Assembly: GCA_024278755.1 (NCBI GenBank)
Contig: JAJRSO010000062.1
Location: 22,886 to 86,885, forward strand
Reading direction: 5' to 3'
DNA: 64,000 nucleotides
Source of the DNA: Calditrichota bacterium
Lineage (GTDB): Bacteria > Calditrichota > Calditrichia > Calditrichales > Calditrichaceae
Program-made: the position numbers and the translations under genes
Shown here: in pieces, positions 57,834 to 64,000 of the stretch
Numbering within the stretch: the first letter of the stretch is position 1
Layout: each line of letters begins with the position of its first letter
The notes under the pieces: model-generated
What the model saw: the letters and a program-made list of their open reading frames with translations, nothing else
Databases searched by the model: none
What the model was told of the DNA's origin: nothing

Positions 57834-59141
57834 TTAACTTAAGTCCGGAATTTCAATAATAAACCCGGCGCCTTTCTCTTCCGGCGTGAATAATAAAATT
57901 GTACCGTGAAGCTGTTCGATAATCCGTTTTGTAATAGCCAGCCCCAACCCGGTCCCCTGTTCTTTAGTAGTAAAGAAGGGAGTGAAAATTTTGGATTGCA
58001 CTTCTTCGGGAATACCCGGCCCGTTGTCAATGATTTCAAAATGTAAACGGTTCTTTCTTGGCGCTGTGATATTTAATAAAACCGGTTGTCCGTCTCGGCC
58101 GGCCTGAAAAGCGTTAAGGACTACATTTAAAAGAGCCTGTTCCAGTAAGTGCCGGTCACTTTTAATTTTTGTGTTTGGCAATTGTGAAAGGATAAGATAC
58201 TTTCGGTTCTTTTGGGACAAGCTCTGCAACAGATGCTTCGTTAAATCTTTTAAATCAATTGTTTCTATAGTAAGCTGCGGCGTGCGTGAGAAGGTTAAAA
58301 AAGCATCAATCAAACGGTTAAGCCGATTAATTTCATTCGGAATATAACTGAAAATTTCATCATCCCCGGCATAATATTTCTTTTTTATTACATCGTTTGT
58401 ACCCTGAATGATCCCCAGCGGATTTCGTAATTCATGAGCTACCGACGCAGCCATAGTACCCAATTGCACAAGATGTTCCTGATCTTTCAACTCGGACTGA
58501 TAGTGCATACTACGCTGAATCATTCGAAATAAAAATAAGGCGGTTAAAACAATCAGCGTAAGATTGATTAAAGAAAAGAGTAACAGGCGGTTTTTTAAAC
58601 TGCTGAGGACACTAAAAAAACCGGCCTTGGCTTCGATAACCAAAACAGCCGTTAAAAAACCATCGATATTTTTTACCGGTGCATAAGCGCTCATAAACGG
58701 TTCTCCGGCGTATCTTCTTATTTTAGAGACAATTGTTGCGCCGGAAAGCGCTTTTTTAAACTCGCTGTGCAATGCCGTGGCGCTGGTTTTTAATTTGCCG
58801 AGGCTGGGTGGGGAAGAGACTAAAACTTCACCCTGCGGACTGAGCAGTACAATGGATTGCAGACTGCTTTTTTGCCGGATATTTTCTAATTGTTGCTGGT
58901 AATAGTAAAACTTTAATGAAGCGTTATCACCCGGCAGAAGCGTTCCTAAATCCACATCATCGTTTAATTCGGTCATCAGCCGGTTGAGCACCTGTTCCAC
59001 ATCATATAAATGCGCCTCAAGTGCGCCGTGAAAACGGCTTTCTACCTGTTTTAAATAAATCCAGACTGCCAGGTTTAAAAATAATACCAAGGCGAAAGCA
59101 AGCCAGAAAACCAGTGCGTATGTGCCGGAGCGTCGTGTCAT
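57834..59141 (-). CDS. Membrane sensor histidine kinase
   Basis: 435 residues. Membrane segment about 8-28, a periplasmic sensor of about 150 residues with a long helix and SIVLLSPQGEVLVSSPP, a second membrane segment about 183-205, then HisKA with the phospho-His in ASVAHELRNPLGIIQG, and HATPase with N box (LNVVLNAFQAGRDG), G1 (EIIDNGPGIP) and G2 (GTGLGLAITKRI). No response regulator gene nearby. Overlaps the NYN gene by 4 bp. Confidence 0.94.
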   Translation of the reverse strand: MTRRSGTYALVFWLAFALVLFLNLAVWIYLKQVESRFHGALEAHLYDVEQVLNRLMTELNDDVDLGTLLPGDNASLKFYYYQQQLENIRQKSSLQSIVLLSPQGEVLVSSPPSLGKLKTSATALHSEFKKALSGATIVSKIRRYAGEPFMSAYAPVKNIDGFLTAVLVIEAKAGFFSVLSSLKNRLLLFSLINLTLIVLTALFLFRMIQRSMHYQSELKDQEHLVQLGTMAASVAHELRNPLGIIQGTNDVIKKKYYAGDDEIFSYIPNEINRLNRLIDAFLTFSRTPQLTIETIDLKDLTKHLLQSLSQKNRKYLILSQLPNTKIKSDRHLLEQALLNVVLNAFQAGRDGQPVLLNITAPRKNRLHFEIIDNGPGIPEEVQSKIFTPFFTTKEQGTGLGLAITKRIIEQLHGTILLFTPEEKGAGFIIEIPDLS

Positions 59142-59614
59142 TTTCCGCCTTTCGCGTTAAAAAGTTTCAACCAGGCCTCGATATCTATATTTTGTGGTTG
59201 ATACTTTTCTGAGTTTTCTGTTGCCGCTTTTTTATTATTTTGCCGTACGGCAAATTGTTTGGCGCTAAGTACGTGGGCGCCCATATCCTGTGCGGTGTAA
59301 ATAATCTCATTGTCCGATGATATGACGGTCCAGCTTTTAGGATTTGTTTCGTAACGAATAAATTCTCGAATGATATCGTCGGCGGTTTGCGGTTTGCGTG
59401 AAAATTTTACCCGGATTCCCGCTGGATTCTGTAAGGCGGGAAAAATACCCGTTTTACCGTCAAATACTACGATTATTTTTGCCGTAACGGGTAGAACCGC
59501 CCGAATATAGTTAAGTATCAGGGGTAATGCTTTTTCTGTTTCGCCTTTTTTTAACCAGCCTGCCGCAGCGGGAAGTTTGTGCCCCAGGTTGTATCCGTCG
59601 ATTATATAATTCAT
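59138..59614 (-). CDS. NYN domain protein (YacP-like ribonuclease)
   Basis: 158 residues from the ATG at 59614, where the conserved start NYIIDGYNLGHK begins. IIVVFDGKTGIFPA, FSRKPQTADDIIREFI and WTVISSDNEIIYTAQDMGAHVLSAKQF are the blocks of the YacP/NYN fold with the acidic residues of a PIN-like metal nuclease. B. subtilis YacP (Rae1) cuts mRNA on the ribosome. The stop overlaps the kinase start (ATGA), an unusual pairing. Confidence 0.9.
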   Translation of the reverse strand: MNYIIDGYNLGHKLPAAAGWLKKGETEKALPLILNYIRAVLPVTAKIIVVFDGKTGIFPALQNPAGIRVKFSRKPQTADDIIREFIRYETNPKSWTVISSDNEIIYTAQDMGAHVLSAKQFAVRQNNKKAATENSEKYQPQNIDIEAWLKLFNAKGGK

Positions 59615-59888
59615 TGTAAATCCGTTAAATCTTAAGTAGACTTTTGTGTTCGGGATTCGCAAAAAACAGCAATCCTGGCCTGTCCCGATCTTCTCATCTT
59701 CGCGATTTTTAAGCGGGATTCGGTTTTTACATTATCGCTCTGCATCGAAAAATAGCAGGGAGATGTTTTTTCTGACAGAATATAATCAAAAATCTGCTCT
59801 AAGTCGATCCGGGGTTGCAAAAACAGAATTATAAATGATACTCAAATCTCTAAAGTGAAATTTTGGAAACACCAAAATACAAGCGTCA

Positions 59889-59945
59889 AATTCTAAAATT
59901 TAAACATACCTCTGCAAGGAGATTCTTGCTTGAGAGTTAAGTTAT
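59889..59945 (+). repeat. Dispersed repeat family A, copy 4
   Basis: AATTCTAAAATTTAAACATACC, then TCTGCAAGGAGATTCTTGCTTG; nearly the reverse complement of the copies at 23938 and 26638. It sits in the 740-bp spacer between the divergent NYN and htrA genes. 59620-59880 holds only short overlapping frames on both strands with no support; 59950-60150 is blank. Confidence 0.55.
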
Positions 59946-60153
59946 TGCTTTCTTAACATATATTTAATTTTTTATCGTCTGTATTTTACGATCTAAGGTA
60001 TACGTTATTAATGTGTAGCGTTTGTAATATGTAATTTTTTAATGACCGACGCTGGTTCTACTATTTGTCATATATGCAGAGTAAATGGGACAATATGACG
60101 GTTTGCGCCGCATTTTTCTATTTAATAATATAGAACAGGGGCATTTCTTCGAC

Positions 60154-60169
60154 TGGCATATTTTTTGTA
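60154..60169 (+). promoter_or_regulatory. Candidate sigma-54 promoter of htrA
   Basis: TGGCATA-TTTT-TTGTA keeps GG and the -12 pair ten bases apart, but has GT in place of GC. It lies about 190 bp before htrA, which leaves room for a leader. Weaker than the dnaK site. Confidence 0.35.
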
Positions 60170-60356
60170 TGTAACAACTCCGTTTATTTATACCGAAATG
60201 CCGAAAGAATAAAATCAGGTGCTAATAAAAATGAACCTTTTTTAAATGGTTACGTTTATATCGGCATCAAAAAGGGTTTGGAAATGATACTACGCTGAAT
60301 ACCAAAATAATTTAAATGCCGCTTAGCGGAAACAGAACGAAACGAAGGAGGTTCTT

Positions 60357-61853
60357 ATGTCCGGATATAAAAACTCATTTACTTATGTGCTTAGTTTAGT
60401 AACCGTCGGGATTATCGTCGGAATTGTACTGACCACCGGCTTTAATCTTGATTCCAAAACAATGGCCCGACCCGCCGAAGAAAAAATTTATCAGGAAGGC
60501 GATTCCGATCCGGCCGGCATAAATGCCATTAGTTTTAACCCCAACAATATGTTTGTGGATATGGTTAAAAAAGTCCGTCCGTCCATTGTAAGTATTTACA
60601 CGACTAAAAGCGTAACGGTGCAAGACAATCCCTTCTTTTTCTTTTTTAGGGATATGCCGCAGGATGAAATTCATAAACCCCGGAAACGTAAACAGACAGG
60701 TCTGGGTTCCGGTGTTATTATTAGCAGTGACGGTTATATTATCACCAATAACCATGTCATCGAAGATGTGGATGAACTGAAAGTGAAGCTGATTGACGGT
60801 ACCGAATACAAAGCAAAAATTATCGGTACCGATCCCTCCACGGAAATTGCCCTTGTGAAGATAGAGGCAAAGGATTTACCCGTGGCTGTTCTAGGAAACT
60901 CGGAAAAACTACAAATTGGCGAGTGGGTAATGGCCATCGGCAACCCACTGGAATTAACTTCCACCGTAACGGCCGGAATCGTTAGCGCGCTGCACCGCAG
61001 AATAGATGTGGGCCGGCGTAAAGACGGGGTAAGCACCATCGAAAATTTTATTCAGACCGACGCGGCCATCAATCCCGGCAACAGCGGCGGCGCTTTAATT
61101 AATTTAAAAGGCGAAGTAATTGGCATCAATACGGCCATCGCTACCACGACCAATTATTATATGGGCTACGGGTTTGCTGTCCCCATTAATATTGCCAAAA
61201 GTGTAATTGACGATCTGAAAAAATACGGGGAAGTAAAACGCGGTTATCTGGGCGTTTATATTGCGCCCGTTGATCCGATTACGGCCAAAGGAGTTGGGTT
61301 AGAGAAGCCGGAAGGCGTTTTCATTACCAGTGTCATCGAGGGAAGCGCGGCAGATGAGGCGGGTATTAAAGAAGGCGACGTGGTTTTGAGCGTGGACGGA
61401 AAAGAAGTAAGCCAGCCCAATGAATTGCAAGCCGTAGTGGGTACGCACAATCCCGATGAGACGGTTAAATTGAAAGTCTGGCGTGATGGAAAAACCAAAA
61501 CGTTTAATGTGACTTTACAGGGCAAGAGCCCGGATGGCGAAGTTGCCGGAGTTACGGAAAAAAAAGGCGAAGCAAAAGAGATAGCGGATCTGGGAATGAA
61601 AATTCGTGATTTAACCGATCGTCAGCAGGATATGTACGAAACATCCGATGGCGTTTTGGTCGTTTCGGTAGAGCCGGACGGCGCTGCGGCCAAAGCACAC
61701 ATAACGCGCGGCGATGTTTTGCTGACAGTGAACGGAAAAACACTAAAATCCGGTAAAGATTTTTATGACATTGTCTCCGATTTAAAATCCGGAGATGTAA
61801 TTCGTTTGAAAATCCGTAGTCTGCGCGGCAGAAGTATTTTTGACCGTTTGTAA
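60357..61853 (+). CDS. degP: Do/HtrA family periplasmic serine protease
   Basis: 498 residues. Membrane segment or uncut signal at about 10-28, trypsin-like domain about 65-270, then two PDZ domains (about 290-380 and 415-498). The triad is His133 (NNHVIED), Ser243 (NPGNSGGAL) and, 30 residues after His as in DegP, Glu163 (STEIALVKI) where Asp is expected. It removes misfolded envelope proteins. AAGGAGG stands before the ATG. Single gene with its own terminator. Confidence 0.95.
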   Translation: MSGYKNSFTYVLSLVTVGIIVGIVLTTGFNLDSKTMARPAEEKIYQEGDSDPAGINAISFNPNNMFVDMVKKVRPSIVSIYTTKSVTVQDNPFFFFFRDMPQDEIHKPRKRKQTGLGSGVIISSDGYIITNNHVIEDVDELKVKLIDGTEYKAKIIGTDPSTEIALVKIEAKDLPVAVLGNSEKLQIGEWVMAIGNPLELTSTVTAGIVSALHRRIDVGRRKDGVSTIENFIQTDAAINPGNSGGALINLKGEVIGINTAIATTTNYYMGYGFAVPINIAKSVIDDLKKYGEVKRGYLGVYIAPVDPITAKGVGLEKPEGVFITSVIEGSAADEAGIKEGDVVLSVDGKEVSQPNELQAVVGTHNPDETVKLKVWRDGKTKTFNVTLQGKSPDGEVAGVTEKKGEAKEIADLGMKIRDLTDRQQDMYETSDGVLVVSVEPDGAAAKAHITRGDVLLTVNGKTLKSGKDFYDIVSDLKSGDVIRLKIRSLRGRSIFDRL

Positions 61854-61892
61854 TTTCTGCAAATCCCATAACCGTCACAGCTAATTTAGTTT

Positions 61893-61927
61893 AAGCCTCC
61901 CGGAAATTATTTTGGGAGGCTTTTTTT
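61893..61927 (+). terminator. Terminator of htrA
   Basis: AAGCCTCCC (61893-61901) pairs with GGGAGGCTT (61914-61922), followed by T. Confidence 0.9.
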
Positions 61928-62062
61928 ATAAATAAACGATATTAAGGTGTCTGACATCTACGGACAGAATGACGCATTTTAAAAAATTAAACTTTTTCGA
62001 TTATTTTATCAATATACTTTATCTGCTTTAAACATAATAGGTTATGGTGTATGTGATAATCT

Positions 62063-62078
62063 TGGCACGTGCCTTGCT
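62063..62078 (+). promoter_or_regulatory. Sigma-54 promoter of dnaK
   Basis: TGGCACG-TGCC-TTGCT matches the sigma-54 consensus TGGCACG-N4-TTGCW completely, with GG and GC exactly ten bases apart. Transcription should start near 62089, about 40 bp before the dnaK ATG. No CIRCE repeat and no clear sigma-70 box is seen. Confidence 0.75.
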
Positions 62079-62129
62079 CTAAGTGCAGAGATTAACTTTT
62101 GAAAATACTATTTTAAGGAGGAAAATAAA

Positions 62130-64000
62130 ATGGGAAAAATTATTGGAATTGACTTAGGTACAACGAATTCGGTTGTCGCTGTAATGGAAGGCGGCGAACC
62201 GGTAGTTATCCCGAATGCAGAGGGCGGCCGTACCACCCCATCGGTTGTGGCTTTTACAAAAAAAGGCGAACGGCTGGTGGGCGCTTCGGCCAAACGTCAG
62301 GCGGTAACAAATCCGGAAAACACAATTTTTTCAATAAAGCGTTTTATGGGACGTTTTTACAAAGAGGTAGGCTCCGAAATAAATGAGGTGCCCTATAAAA
62401 TTGAAAGCGGAAATAACGATGTGGTTGTGGTGGACGCCGGAGATAAGAAATATTCACCGCCGGAAATATCTTCGATGATTCTGCAAAAAATGAAACAGAC
62501 TGCCGAAGATTATCTGGGTGAAAAAGTAACCGAAGCGGTAATTACCGTTCCGGCTTATTTTAACGACGCGCAGCGTCAGGCAACAAAAGATGCCGGTAAG
62601 ATTGCCGGTTTGGATGTGAAACGTATTATTAACGAACCGACCGCGGCTTCACTGGCTTACGGAATGGATTCGAAGAAGGAAGAGAAAATTGCCGTTTTTG
62701 ATTTGGGTGGCGGAACTTTTGATATTTCCATCCTCGAGATCGGCGACGGTGTGTTTGAAGTGAAGTCGACCAATGGGGATACGCATTTAGGTGGCGATGA
62801 TTTTGATCAGCGTATTATCGACTGGATGGCAGACGAGTTTAAGAAAGATGAAGGCATTGATTTACGTAAAGATCCGATGGCTTTGCAGCGTTTAAAGGAA
62901 GCGGCCGAAAAAGCAAAAATCGAATTATCTTCTTCAAAACAGACCGAGATCAACCTGCCGTTTATTACAGCAGGCGAATCCGGACCGAAGCATTTAACCC
63001 TTTCATTGTCACGGGCAAAGTTTGAACAATTGGTGGATGACCTGGTACAACGTTCCATAGAACCGTGTAAAATTGCCCTAAAGGACGCCGGAATAAAAAC
63101 ATCGGAAATCGATGAAGTAATTTTGGTTGGCGGTTCGACCCGTATCCCCAAAATCCAGGAAGTGGTTAAAAATTTCTTTGGAAAAGAGCCGCATAAAGGG
63201 GTGAACCCGGATGAAGTTGTGGCTATTGGCGCCGCAATTCAGGGCGCTGTTTTAACGGGTGAAGTAAAAGATGTTCTTCTCCTGGATGTAATACCTTTAT
63301 CCCTCGGTATCGAAACCCTGGGCGGTGTTGCGACTAAATTGATTGAGGCCAATACAACGATTCCGTCCAAGAAACAGGAAGTGTTCTCAACGGCGGCGGA
63401 TAACCAGACCACGGTTGAAATTCATGTATTGCAGGGCGAACGTCAAATGGCGGCCGATAATCGTACACTTGGTAAGTTTATCCTGGACGGCATTCCGCCC
63501 TCACCGCGCGGTATTCCGCAAATTGAAGTAACCTTTGATGTGGACGCCAACGGTATTTTGAATGTGGCGGCCAAAGATAAAGCCTCAGGCAAAGAACAGA
63601 GCATTCGCATCGAGGCATCCAGCGGATTGACCGAGCAGGAAATTGAAAAAATGAAAAAAGAAGCCACCGCGCATGCCGCTGAAGATAAGCTTAAGAAAGA
63701 AGCAATTGAAACAAAGAACCTCGCGGATACAACCATCTATCAGACTGAGAAGCAGATGAAAGAAATGGAAGAAAAAATGGAAGCTGAAGATAAGTCTAAG
63801 CTAGAAACTGCTTTGGGCCGTCTGAAGGAAGCGTTGAAAAGTGAAAATACCGATGAAATGAAATCAGCTGTTGATGCAGTGAACGGTACCTGGAATGAAA
63901 TTGCACAAAAACTTTACTCTCAGGCCGGACCACAGCCGGGACAACCGGGAGCGGAACAGGCGCAGCCGGGCGCTGGACAGGCGCAGGCAGGCGCAGGCGA
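62130..64000 (+). CDS. dnaK: Chaperone DnaK (Hsp70), partial at window end
   Basis: About 623 codons are open to the edge; only the last few should be missing. A TTTTAAGGAGG site precedes the [43 protein letters not shown], the [13 protein letters not shown] phosphate motif, [12 protein letters not shown], and the substrate domain from [15 protein letters not shown] on. The end turns into a Gly/Gln/Ala/Pro tail ([21 protein letters not shown]). DnaK folds proteins with DnaJ and GrpE; neither hrcA nor grpE lies upstream, so the gene is outside the usual operon. Confidence 0.98.
   Translation, partial: MGKIIGIDLGTTNSVVAVMEGGEPVVIPNAEGGRTTPSVVAFTKKGERLVGASAKRQAVTNPENTIFSIKRFMGRFYKEVGSEINEVPYKIESGNNDVVVVDAGDKKYSPPEISSMILQKMKQTAEDYLGEKVTEAVITVPAYFNDAQRQATKDAGKIAGLDVKRIINEPTAASLAYGMDSKKEEKIAVFDLGGGTFDISILEIGDGVFEVKSTNGDTHLGGDDFDQRIIDWMADEFKKDEGIDLRKDPMALQRLKEAAEKAKIELSSSKQTEINLPFITAGESGPKHLTLSLSRAKFEQLVDDLVQRSIEPCKIALKDAGIKTSEIDEVILVGGSTRIPKIQEVVKNFFGKEPHKGVNPDEVVAIGAAIQGAVLTGEVKDVLLLDVIPLSLGIETLGGVATKLIEANTTIPSKKQEVFSTAADNQTTVEIHVLQGERQMAADNRTLGKFILDGIPPSPRGIPQIEVTFDVDANGILNVAAKDKASGKEQSIRIEASSGLTEQEIEKMKKEATAHAAEDKLKKEAIETKNLADTTIYQTEKQMKEMEEKMEAEDKSKLETALGRLKEALKSENTDEMKSAVDAVNGTWNEIAQKLYSQAGPQPGQPGAEQAQPGAGQAQAGAG

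Noticed and set aside
59632..59834. Short overlapping frames on both strands between NYN and htrA
   Set aside because: About 62 codons each, no ribosome site, no recognisable motif; probably chance or a decayed remnant.

Overview
The window (64 kb) reads as an ordinary, densely coded chromosome segment of a Gram-negative bacterium. Outer-membrane biogenesis genes (bamD-like lipoprotein, tamA/tamB-like pair, a further BamA-type barrel protein, kdsB for Kdo) show a double membrane. A short primary-type sigma factor, EutN/CcmL microcompartment vertex proteins outside any shell-gene cluster, TrpR with a TrpB2-type synthase and AT-rich spacers full of degenerate repeats would fit the FCB group, perhaps a Calditrichota-like lineage; this placement is inference. 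There is no rRNA, no tRNA that I could see, no CRISPR array, no phage and no intact transposase.

Layout, plus strand: rpiB end (partial), glnA, a secreted GKCG-repeat protein, small genes (ppiC on minus, zinc-ribbon, GYD), birA-coaX, an interrupted histidine kinase, mutS, HU-like, ruvX, aroF-tyrA-oxidoreductase, bamD-nadD (frameshifted), eutN-ACT-DUF711, nitrilase, accB-accC-gcvH, trpR-trpB2, then a repeat/MITE-rich spacer. From 27 to 40 kb: GNAT, patatin-deoB-eutN-eutN-coiled-coil, sigma factor, M23 peptidase, capA, kdsB-pyrG-diguanylate cyclase, TPR-HAD. On the minus strand at 40-44 kb: ltaE-trkA-trkH. Plus strand 44-53 kb: M48 protease (frameshifted), tamB, tamA, sthA. Minus strand 54-60 kb: Bam-like barrel (in-frame stop), MCP, and a NYN-histidine kinase-binding protein operon. 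Plus strand to the end: htrA and dnaK (runs off the window).

Most notable: (i) a 180-residue exported protein with ten cysteines, nine of them in GKCG units, resembling the precursors of MNIO-modified copper-binding bufferin/HvfA peptides, with no MNIO gene beside it; (ii) three eutN genes in two operons, one with deoB and one with an ACT/DUF711 pair, and rpiB at the window edge, without any shell hexamer gene, which recalls sugar-phosphate-type microcompartments; (iii) a near-consensus sigma-54 promoter in front of dnaK and a weaker one in front of htrA, whose protease carries Glu where the triad Asp should be; (iv) a perfect 18-bp palindrome directly before trpR; (v) a 217-bp MITE-like element and several dispersed repeat families; (vi) four otherwise well conserved genes broken by one base each (two homopolymer indels, two in-frame stops), which are either sequencing errors or real lesions.
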